Assembly (NCBI GenBank): GCA_025024175.1 | Contig: QCXZ01000064.1 | Coordinates: 18,352,001-18,416,000 of the forward strand | Direction: 5' to 3' | DNA from: Rhyzopertha dominica | Lineage: Eukaryota; Arthropoda; Insecta; Coleoptera; Bostrichidae | DNA length: 64,000 nt | Part shown: in pieces, positions 12,693 to 22,204 of the stretch | Numbering within the stretch: the stretch's first letter is position 1 | How the letters are laid out: each line of letters begins with the position of its first letter | Translations under genes and position numbers: made by a program | Notes under the pieces: generated by a model | Databases searched by the model: none | What the model was told of the DNA's origin: nothing | The model's input: only the letters and a program-made list of their open reading frames with translations

Positions 12693-12938
12693 ATGGATTA
12701 TTGTCAACAGTTTTTTGTTAGCATATTTTTGTATGATTCCTCAACTGGCGCACGTTATCTAAGTTGCCTCCAGTACGAATTGAAACCGGAGCCAATGTAT
12801 TTAAAAAAAAGTGATTTTATGTCATATGTCCAAAAAGACACCTTACTTGCCACACCAAATGACATTATNCGATTGGAGGCATACTTTTCTATAAGTTTTG
12901 TACTTACATTGTTTTATGTAATTAAAAATAGATGTTAG
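12693..12938 (+). CDS. Unrecognised open frame, 81 codons
   Basis: The frame starts MDYCQQFFVSIFLYDSS and includes YELKPEPMYLKKSDF, ending in a hydrophobic tail (SISFVLTLFYVI). It contains one ambiguous base at about 12869. There is no family match. Composition is more protein-like than neighbouring shadow frames, but it could be chance in AT-rich DNA. Confidence 0.2.
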   Translation: MDYCQQFFVSIFLYDSSTGARYLSCLQYELKPEPMYLKKSDFMSYVQKDTLLATPNDIXRLEAYFSISFVLTLFYVIKNRC

Positions 12939-13709
12939 AGTAATAAAAATATATCGTCAATATTTTCTTCAGCCTATTTAGTAAGCCATGATTTTTTTGA
13001 AAAATCCATAAGGTTGGAAAATTTTAGTTAATTTCCATTTTGGGGGTCCCTATTAGTTTTAATTATACTACTAAATATTAATTGCAACAATCAAAAATTA
13101 AGAACAATCTTATAATATATACCGCGGAATAGCATCGGGACCCACAGACGTCTTTGGTTTAAATCTTTTAATGTCATTTTCGCTATTTCTTTAGCATTTA
13201 AGAAAAAAATAATATTAACAAAAAAAACAGAAATTAATATCTATATATTGTCATATTATACCCCACAGAAAGGTCATGTGGTTACATAAATGAATAGTAT
13301 ATAAAAATATGACAGTTTATTTAAAAAAAATTAACTTTGTCAACTTTCAGTATGGTGTCAAATTCAAAAATTTAATGTTCTAGTTCTTATGTAATATTTT
13401 AAGCTATGTAAGTATTGTTAATAGTTTTACATTTACATACATGTTAAGAGTTTATAACACTTGTAGTTCTTCGAAGAAGACTTGAGAATAAATCAGTCGA
13501 AAGCTCGGAAATATTCAGTTATTAATTAGATCGAAACATCCTAATCAATTTAAAAAAATAATTAAATTTATATCACATTTGGCACTGTCCGATCGGTAGG
13601 CAGTGATATAATTAGCATGTAATTTCGTAACCTCGTTAGAATCGTGGCAATCACATCAACGAGGTACATTTTATTTTCGCTATGTGCCAATTTATTTTTA
13701 TTATATCTA
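12939..13709. other. AT-rich stretch, nothing recognised
   Basis: Very AT-rich with poly-A/T runs and no coding signal, up to the left target-site duplication of the hAT-type MITE. Confidence 0.45.
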
Positions 13710-13717
13710 ACAAATGA

Positions 13718-14373
13718 CTAGGGTTGCGCGACACGTGAATCGAAAATCAATTCATCGTCAGTAACGATTTTACATGATTAATCGATTAATCAATTCACTT
13801 CGAATCGATTCACAACGATTTGATTCGAATTAGTTCGCACGATTCCATTCGAATCGAATAAATTGTCCATTGATCTGAATGGAAGCGATTCAAAACAATT
13901 TGCATCGATGCAGTTAGAAATTAATTCGAATCAATGTTAACAAGAGTCTGTTCAAATTCAATGTCTACGTCAGCTACATTTTTAACAACCTGCCCTTAAT
14001 TTAATACAAATGTTATTAAAGGGTAAATTGTAAATGTTTTAGTTCATAAAACAATTATATAGCAAAAATTAAAGTTTGTTTTGCACAATAAATATTTTAA
14101 AACTGCACACCTGCGCATTTATTACGTGGGCATTTATTATAGGTTTGATGGATGGTCTTCTGTTTAAATGCTTCGATTCAGATCAGCACAGATCGATTCT
14201 ATCTCGATTCTCAGAGAATCGATTCGAACCGAATCAAATTAATCGATTCGAACCGAATCGAATCGATTCAAATCTCATCGACACAATCGATTCGAATCTA
14301 ATCGAACAAATCGAATCGAATCCAATCGAATCAATCGATTCGAATTAATAAATCGATTTTAATGTGCAGCCCT
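13718..14373. mobile_element. Non-autonomous hAT-type element rich in ATCGATTCG repeats
   Basis: The ends are inverted (TAGGGTTGC at left; the right end read backwards is AGGGCTGCAC), as in hAT elements. They are flanked by ACAAATGA at 13710-13717 and ACAAATGG at 14374-14381, an 8-bp target duplication with one mismatch. Inside, degenerate motifs of the type GATTCGAAT and AATCGATTCG are piled up towards both ends, consistent with subterminal transposase-binding repeats. The long frame at 14076-14348 is simply this repeat translated (FEPN/IDSN units) and is not a gene. Length is about 656 bp. Confidence 0.7.
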
Positions 14374-14381
14374 ACAAATGG

Positions 14382-14649
14382 CCAAAATTAAACATTCNCC
14401 TGCATATCATTCTGTACGTTGTAGTAACACTCGATACCAGACTTCTAGACGAGCTGGTGCGATTTCATTTTGCAGAACGGTTTTGGAAAAATCCAGTTCT
14501 TTCCCTTTTGAGTGTATAGGTAAGTAAACCTCAGTTATAATTTTAAGCAGATAAATATGATATTCGCTAAAGCAATGAGATTCAACGGGCCAGGAGCACT
14601 TTCGTGTATTCATTACCCATAATCCTTAAGCCAATTTGAAGTATCATTT
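14382..14649. other. Unannotated stretch
   Basis: The sequence following the hAT-type element has one ambiguous base at about 14398. A short minus-strand frame (14407-14613) has no recognisable family. Confidence 0.35.
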
Positions 14650-15110
14650 AATTACGCTTGAAACGCCCGCCGCTCGTAGGCAGATGGCCTCTCCGCGCGG
14701 CGGCGTCCCGAAATTTACGGCATATTCGCCATAATCAGGTTAAAAACTGGAATTCCGCCAGAATCGCGGCCTTTCTCTGAACGGAAATGGCCGAATCCAG
14801 TACGACATTTAGCTTCAGGAAATGAAGTGGCCACATATGGAAGCCTGCGCAATTAAGTGCGGTGTCAAGAAGGGACAGCATAAGGTGCAGTCACTCAGGC
14901 GGGCCCTCGACGTCGTCCCCGGGGGATACGTTTGCACGCAATAATTGTTCCGAGGCTAGATAAATAGGTGTGGGAAATTGCGTTCAGGGAAACGGCCGTA
15001 TACATGGCATAATATCAGTCGCATGTGCCCCATTCGGACCCACCATTCAGCCGAGAACTGGCGTGTGCCTCTTGATGGTTTGAAGTCCTGTACAAGCGCG
15101 CAATAATTGC
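14650..15110. promoter_or_regulatory. GC-rich non-repetitive island, candidate conserved non-coding element
   Basis: A clear rise in GC over about 450 bp without an open frame, splice-flanked exon or transposon signature. The adjacent sequence (15100-15230) carries several AATTAAA/TAATT homeodomain-like core sites. Intronic position in a neuronal receptor gene makes an enhancer plausible, but this is inference only. Confidence 0.3.
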
Positions 15111-15510
15111 AAATTAAATTAAACGAGATAGTTTCTATCCATGCCGCACGCAGTAGTTTAATTGTTTCGCCGAAACCACTTCCCAGTCTGGAACTAGTTG
15201 TACGAGCATTTGGAGTTTTTAATTGGCAGTAATTCCACCATGGTTGTTGCTTTCCTGATGTTAAGAATTTGTTCGCTACAAAGATTGATTTTTATGGCAG
15301 GTGTTAAATAATATTTCCGCGAAGCTTTGCCTTAACCTGAAAAAGTTATACAACTTGTATATACCGACACAATATTTATATATACCTTAACGCTTAAGAG
15401 GGGCGTTTACCTAGAGCGAATCGGATCATTTTAAGCACCTACCGTTTTACATTTTACCGAGTTATTCGAAACTTTTTCGAAGTGAAATTTCGACATGGGA
15501 ATGACAAAAG
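15111..15510. other. Non-coding stretch
   Basis: AT-rich sequence leading into the inverted repeat at 15511. Homeodomain-like TAAT cores are present, but nothing is diagnostic. Confidence 0.35.
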
Positions 15511-15669
15511 ATGTAGCTACAACGTAGAGTTCGAGTTTTTTCTGAATTTGGTACGGTAATGTAAATATTTGTTCTTATATTTTGCTTAAAAGTGCGTATA
15601 TTTGGCGAGCTATTTCTCGAAAACTAAGGCACATAAAGGAAAAATTCGAACTCCACGTTGTAGCTACAT
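15511..15669. repeat. Inverted repeat, small foldback element
   Basis: ATGTAGCTACAACGTAGAG at 15511 pairs with the complement of CTCCACGTTGTAGCTACAT ending at 15669. The arms are 30 bp with two mismatches and the loop is about 100 bp. Size and structure fit a MITE fragment or hairpin. No target duplication was identified. Confidence 0.55.
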
Positions 15670-16227
15670 ATTTCTTTGTACACTACCAAAAACATGAGCA
15701 CGATAAATGAAAACATTCAAAAAATCTAAAACCGCAAACCCTTTCGCACGAGCCCGTCACGAGAACGGAATGCCAATGCCCATCCCCACCAGGTCCGTCG
15801 CGTGGTGTCCAGTGAACAGGGCTAAAATAGAATCCTGCCGGGAATGATCGAGCGGTATACGATTTATTCCGGTATGACCGGATTTCTAAGATTGTATGTC
15901 TAATTACACGTGACAAGTTTAAAGTTAAAAGCTCTTTCACATTAATTTACTGTCTGCCGAAGCAATGGGGAGGCGGAAGGAAATTTATTATAAAAGTTCC
16001 TCCAGAAATCATAATCGACATGCAGTTAGAATGAAATGTTATATAGTTCATATTTACAGAAATAATGGGTTGGTTATTCCATATTTTGAATAACCTGGTA
16101 TAATATCATAGTAAGTTACTAATATCATGCTTACTTTTTTATGCACACCCTACAGTCAGCAATTTTCCGAATATTAGTTTAGTCCGTCTGTTGCTTGTAC
16201 GATCTTTGCGTGATTTCAACCTATCGG
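15670..16227. other. Non-coding stretch
   Basis: A minus-strand frame at 15683-15940 has no family signature. No element ends were identified. Confidence 0.35.
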
Positions 16228-16879
16228 CTACCCTCTTACGTCCAATGTCCCGCTGGTAATATGGGTTGCATAGTTTACATTTCTGCCCGATCGCTCCAAG
16301 TAAATGCCCCTCTTAATTAGGCAACAGACAGCCATAACGACCTTCCTAAAATAATAAAGGTGCTCTTCAGCTTTGGCACAAGGTATCATGTTCTCGCAAA
16401 ACTCTAACCGTCCACGAATAATAAGCGTAATTAGTGAAATAAGGAGCCACAAATAGATCAGAACTATCATATTAATATGAGGAGGCTCCCGAAATATCAA
16501 CGCACTCGTTGCAATCAATATTACCCATCACAATCTTACTCGTATAAACCTTTTTTGGACAGGCTCCAGCCCTGAAACATAGAAGAAAATGTAGCAACTA
16601 AATAAACAGGTGAGGCTTATTTTAGCCATGATCGAACACGAACTATATAAACAGTCTTCAATGAACAACCGAAATATGTTTTCTTTTCCTCAAAATATAA
16701 CCCACGATGCGGAGAGCTCTACTGCTCATTTTACCAATATAAGGGTTAAACGTGAGCTGCTCCTCAATAATAACGCCAAGATCCTTAACTTCTCTAACAC
16801 GACTCACCCCAACGTTGTTCAGAGAACAATCAGAATGTATCAATCTATATTCTTCCTGCCAAAGGTGACGCAATGACAT
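16228..16879 (-). pseudogene. LINE ORF2 fragment (C-terminal end of reverse transcriptase)
   Basis: The frame at 16879-16658 contains DLGVIIEEQLTFNPYI followed by ALRIVGYILR. This is the conserved KDLGVxxDxxLxFxxHI...ALRxLGFIxR segment found after the catalytic core in jockey/CR1-like LINE reverse transcriptases. A shifted continuation at 16518-16228 includes IIRGRLEFC, matching the following LVRxxLEFxS motif. The catalytic part is absent, so this is a 5'-truncated, frameshifted copy in the intron, same strand as the host gene. Confidence 0.8.
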
Positions 16880-17807
16880 TTATTAATATTCAAGAACCAC
16901 CACTCAGCCGAATTAATATCGCATGGAAGCTTCAGGAAATCTTCTGTAATCCCAATTGCCATGCATATAGTATAAAATACTCTACAAATTTGTACTTGGG
17001 CACTATTTTATACAATAAACTCGTCTTGAGATAACCCCAATTCACAGTACAATTTATTGCCTTTCATTATTCACTGAAAATATTCTAACTATTATTAAAC
17101 CTTAGGTCGACAAGCCTCAACAAAGAGGTATGGTTATTATCTCTTCTACCTCCAAGCCCAGCAGCTCGAGGTCATATGAGGTAGGTCTATCAGATCCAAA
17201 CTTTAGGTTGGGAGATTATATAAACCCGAGGAATGGGGATGGGTGTTGTAAAATGAAACCTTCGAGCTTACAACATTACCAGAAGAACTGCTCAATACGA
17301 TATTTTGTAATTGCAGGAAAGGTTGTGGTTCGAGTTGTGTATATAGGAGTTGCAAGTGCTCCCCAGTTTGCGGTCGGGTAATTGACAAGCATCAAGCATG
17401 CCTCAAAAGATAGAAATATATCGAGCGTGCTAGAAAAACAAGCATCCGTCATTATAACGGCGCGGCGTCTAGCAAGAGTAAAAGGTATTTCCCAAACAAA
17501 AGCTTTGTAGTGGCGGTTCAGAAGACAGAAAGGGTATTAAATAACATGATGGATGAAAATAGGGATATGGTAGTTGAAAGGAAAGGAATGTATGTCCTGA
17601 GTTTTCAAAAGAACAGTGTCATTTGTTTGTAATTGATTCTCATGATGGATCTTCACATGGATAGAATTATGAAAAAGTATTGTTGCGGAATCAGCGCCAT
17701 CTGTGTACCGAAGTTGGAGGCTTGTAGATGCGGTGTAATAGGGCACGGCAGGTAGTTATCCTAACAATAGCTAGAGAGCGGGAATGGAATGTACTCGAAA
17801 TATAGAC
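16880..17807. other. Non-coding stretch
   Basis: There are two overlapping short frames at 17130-17390 on opposite strands and one at 17537-17746. None is recognisable and no splice context is convincing. Confidence 0.35.
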
Positions 17808-18131
17808 TGTGACAGCAAGCTGTCCTGCTAGAAACATCTAGAAAGATGGCGTAGGCGGAAGCTAGCTATATAAAGCGCGGGCTGGCGCCTGGAGGGAAAT
17901 CTGAGGTCTGAGTATGAAGTTCTGAATTCGAAAAACGGTTGTCAAGCGAGCGAGCGAGAGGCTTAGTGGAACAGATGTTTTTATAGCGCTAGTGTGTGCA
18001 GTATAGTGATTTAGTGAATTAGTAGTGTTTGGAACTAGATGTGTTTAGACTTAGTGTATTTGATACAAATGCTTTAAAATAAAAGGGAGTTATTCAGAAA
18101 TCCGCAGTTTCCGAACCTCGCAGTTGTAACA
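17808..18131 (+). repeat. LTR-like unit 1 (possible solo LTR)
   Basis: Starts TGTGACAGC and ends GTTGTAACA. It contains TATATAAAGCGC near 17878, a GC-rich stretch downstream, and AATAAAA near 18078, followed by a short tail: the arrangement U3-TATA-R-polyA-U5 of an LTR. No clear 4-6 bp target duplication is visible and no coding part follows, so solo LTR or a promoter-containing repeat are both possible. Confidence 0.5.
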
Positions 18132-18214
18132 GTATCATAAAGCTAGAAAAGATTATCCGTTGTATTCATAAATGTATCTATCTATTTAGAACATAATTAT
18201 ATTTTATATTATGG

Positions 18215-18583
18215 TGTGGGAAGCCAGCGCCTCTGGATTACGCAACCACTCTGGTGTTCAAGCAGTTACCAGTAGCTCTTTGTATAAGAGCGTTCAGTAA
18301 AAGTACTATGATAGGCTGGAAGATGGCTCTAGACGATTTGGGTAATATCGTCGATCGGTATAAAAGCCACCATAAACGTACGCGCAAGAAGTCTGACTTG
18401 AAAAGCCGGTGAAGCCCACGATCAAAACAACCAAAGTGTTTTGGAGTGACTATAGTGAAGTGTGGTGTTTTTATTAGTAGCGTATTAAACTAGTGGTCTT
18501 ATAGTTAGTGTATTTCAGTACTAGCGCATAAATAAAGGATGATAAGTTAGAAATCAGCATTATTCCAACCCATACACGCAACA
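18215..18583 (+). repeat. LTR-like unit 2 (possible solo LTR)
   Basis: Starts TGTGGGAAG and ends ACACGCAACA. It has GTATAAAAG near 18358 and AATAAA near 18531. Its R/U5-like part resembles unit 1 (shared TATAGTGA, TTAGTAG and TTAGTGTATTT strings in the same order), so the two are probably related LTR families lying 83 bp apart. No internal coding region separates them. Confidence 0.5.
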
Positions 18584-18829
18584 ATATAACTACTTCGAAA
18601 TTTAACCAAGGAACAAATGAATTTGTTCCTCCATAAAAAGAGCTCTGTTGTTCAATTGATAAAATACGTTGTTTTGTAAAACGATTTCCACGAAATTTTA
18701 ATATAGGTCAGCATTTAGTTTGCCTCATGCCTTACTGTTTAATAATTTGATTATTCAGCATGTTACTAATACTATAAATGTTAACTAGTGTAAAGCTGAG
18801 CTCCCTCGCTATATATCGGCTTCATTGAC
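18584..18829. other. Unannotated AT-rich stretch
   Basis: No recognisable feature follows the second LTR-like unit. Confidence 0.35.
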
Positions 18830-19210
18830 AGAGCCATACATCCCCATTTCAACCAAAACAACAAATATTGTAACCCCATTATCTGGGAGAGACAAGCGAG
18901 GACCCCGTATTCTCCCATCGAACAGGATTTAAACATATCTGTCCCCTCTGTCCCAAATTAATTTCCAAATTCCTCAGCAGCAAATAATTTCAGTGGTATT
19001 ATTTTATGGCAGCTTCTGGGGAAAATAAAATTTCGTTAGGTCCCCGTTTCTCCCGTATTCGGCGTGTTTGCACCCGAGGTCATTCCCTATTCTCCCTCGT
19101 TAAATCCAAATGCTGGCGCACGGCTCGAGCGGGAGCAATTAGGGCAAATGCCTAATTGTAGTCTCACCTGGGCCCGGATTCGACACTGCTGCAGTATGTT
19201 CCTTCACTTA
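18830..19210. promoter_or_regulatory. GC-richer non-repetitive island, candidate regulatory DNA
   Basis: About 380 bp with raised GC, repeated TCTCCC-type blocks (near 18910, 19050 and 19090), and no open frame or transposon signature. It could be a conserved intronic element. Only cross-species comparison would tell. Confidence 0.25.
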
Positions 19211-20803
19211 AGTTGCTTAAAGAGCAAGGGCTAATTTGTTGTAATAGAAATAATGTATGGCCTTTTTAGTGGTTTGTTCTTAAGAAACAAGATTGATTAA
19301 CAAATAGGTCAATCAGAATAGTATAAACTAACGTTGCATTTGACATAATTAGTTTTTTTTTCTTTGACAATTGGGCAAACGAAAAATATTATATTGGCAA
19401 AAACATAACTGTGAGGTTTCATTTAAACTAGTAATGATCAAGTGCTTTTTTAACAAAAAGAAAATGAAGTAGAATATGTACACTTTTCTTGCAGAATATA
19501 CGGGTTAGTCAAAGGTATGGAAAGATCTCCTGGAGCTTGAAAATAACCCAGTCGCTTAGTCCGTCAGGAAAATTGCGGGACGAATTTGCCAGTGTTCCTT
19601 GAATTTCGTGTCTGATTCTGGCCTCCAGTACCTGAAAATTTCATGGTTCTTCTTTGTACACCTGACTCATTAAAACAATCCGGAAGAAAAATCCAACGTA
19701 CTTTCCCGACGTCTTGTCCGCAGACCTGGGTAAAAGTTAACAAGGTATAGCAGGTTTATATACACATTTGCTGTTACATTTTCATGTGCGAAGTGTGAAC
19801 TTATAAATGTGTTGCTCAATAACACCAGTCCGCACATTTCGTTTCTGAAAATACTGTGTTCGCATGAACAAATGGACCAATACTAACAGTGATGTCTGTT
19901 TACAAACCATTCAGGCAAAGAGTGGCTTGGCTAGAAAATAAAATTTTGTTTGGAAAATTAGTCAGGATCATCTTCAAAAAGATGTACTTTGCATGGTTTA
20001 TATATGTTCCTTCTAAGTGTCTAACCGGTCGACGATTTACTGATATTATTGTCGGAAGCAAGTTGGGCGATTGATGTAGATGACTTGTCTATAACGCTAA
20101 CTGATCAAGAGCTGGATTTTAGGTTGCAGCCGCTTTCGGACGTCCAGATCTTGGAATAGGTTTCATATGCCCAGTTTCTTTCGGATGAACGTTAATCTTA
20201 AATTAAACGAATAGAATTTTAGCACTCTGACTTTTTAAGTTGATGTTCGCTATTATAATTTAAAAAAGAGAAATACTAATTAAAACAGAGTTCTTATCGA
20301 TTTAAATTTAATAATATATTAGTTTTGTCAGAGGCAAAAGCAGCAATATTTTTGCTTTGGATTTATGTGATTAGAGAGCGGATATTGTTATCTATTAATC
20401 CAAACGCCTAGTACTTAATAATTCATTGTTTTGGTTGTTAGTTATTAACACACAACATTTATGTGAATTCCTAATGGCAGTTTGAATAAATATTGATGGT
20501 TTACAGATTCTTGATGAAAAACCAAATTGATTCAGAATATCGTTGGATTTCATGTTCGAGTTGGAGACTATTCCCAAAAACAAATGCGGTTTTGAGCTGT
20601 TAACGCACGCGCACAGTACATGAAGCTTATTTTCCTATAAAATACAAGCTACTCGGAACCTATACAAAATCCTACCAACAACCTCCATCTACGCCCACAA
20701 CGAGATGTTAAATAACAATAAACAATAATAATATGTTACCAAAATTGCGGTTATATACAATTTTATACGCAGTAACGCATAACTTAAGATACGGGACTTG
20801 CAA
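19211..20803. other. Non-coding stretch
   Basis: Short unmatched frames only (for example 19889-20074 plus and 20395-20583 minus). No element ends were identified before the large inverted repeat. Confidence 0.4.
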
Positions 20804-22204
20804 TATGCAGCATATTGTAAGAATATTTTTGTAAACAATTCACTTCCGGTTATACCGGAAACGCATACCAACTTCCTTATTCTAAATACAACACCCCGTA
20901 TTGTTGAATTCTAAGTTTATTTTGTATAATATACCACACCTCTAAAATGTACAGTTTTCGAGAAAATAAGCCCGAAAGCAAAAAATCGTCGTTTGCAGCG
21001 CTCCCGGCCATTTTAAATATCTTCCAATATGAGACACTTAGAAGACTGCGGTTTGCGCGCCGCGTAAGCTAAGAAAATGGCCTATCATTTGCGTCTTCAA
21101 GCAGGTTTATTACTTTTAAATAGAAAGTAATACATCAGTTACCATATGAAATATTTCAAACTGCGATAAGTCATTTTTTAATGGAACTTTTTTTTACACC
21201 ATCGGATGCAAAATTAAATTATCTTTAATTTGATATCAGGTTGTCACTATCTATTACTGACAGTTTTGCAACAATTTGCGTTTTTCTAATTTTTTAGATT
21301 AAAATCGCTTATATCGGGTACGCCTTGACAAGACCTGGGAGGCGGCAAAATGTCAGCGCTGGCCCTTGGTGAGTTTTAGCACAGTTTATTCAAATACAGG
21401 GTTTCTATAAATGATACATGCAACGCGGGCGGCGTTAATTGTTGAATTCTTTGTGCCGCTTTATTATAACTGCTGCCAAGCTACAATATGCACGGCGATA
21501 TTAGTGAAGGTTGCAGATCAATGTCACAGCTCAGCTCCGAAACGTGAGTGTGTATTTTCAACATATTCTGTAGTGTTTTGTGGGATAATCAACTTTAAGG
21601 TTGCAGAAGCTCACATTTCGGAGCCAGCGTCGATATTTTGCCGCCCCCAGGTCTTGTCAAGGCGTACCCGACATAAACGATTTTAATCTAAAAAAATCAG
21701 AAAAACGCAAATTGTTGCAAAACTGGTAGTAATAGATAGTGACAACCTTATATCAAATTAAAGATAATTTAATTTTGCATCCGATGGTGTAAAAAGTTGC
21801 ATGTTCCATTTAAAAATTTGACTTATCGCAGTTTGAAATATTTCGTATGGCAACTGATGTATTACTTTAAATTTAAAAGTAATAAACCTGCTTGAAGACG
21901 CAAATGATAGGCCATTTGCTTAACTTACGCGGCGCGCAAACCTCAGTCTTCTAGGTGTCTCATATCGGAAGATATTTAAAATAGCGGGGAGCGCTGCAAA
22001 CGACAAATTTTTGCTTTAGCACTTATTTTCTCGAAAACTGTACATTTTAGAGGTATGGTATAAATAACCTTAGAATTCAACAGGGAATGCAAAAATGTAA
22101 AAATATACGGGGTGTTGTATTTAAAATAAGGAAGTTGGTATGCGTTTCCGGTATAACCGGAAGTGAGTTGTTTTCAAAGATATTTTTACAATATGCAGCA
22201 TATA
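20804..22204. repeat. Large inverted repeat (1.4 kb foldback element)
   Basis: The left arm (about 20804-21363) is the reverse complement of the right arm (about 21630-22204). Shared blocks, in order, include CACTTCCGGTTATACCGGAA, ACAGTTTTCGAGAAAATAAG, GCGCGCCGCGTAAGCTAAG-type sequence, and GTACGCCTTGACAAGACCTG. The arms match over most positions by eye; the right arm has an extra block of about 25 bp near 22085. The 270-bp centre contains a second, nested inverted repeat (GCTCCGAAACGTGAG near 21534 against CTCACATTTCGGAGC near 21610). Beyond the right arm the sequence reaches CCACCCTGTATA, a TACAGGGTG-type terminus; the matching left terminus is missing. The short frames sharing VCVSGITGSELF are translations of the two arms, not genes. 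Confidence 0.85.

Noticed and set aside
14076..14348. 90-codon frame with repeated FEPN/DSN units
   Set aside because: It is the ATCGATTCG subterminal repeat of the hAT-type MITE read in one frame.
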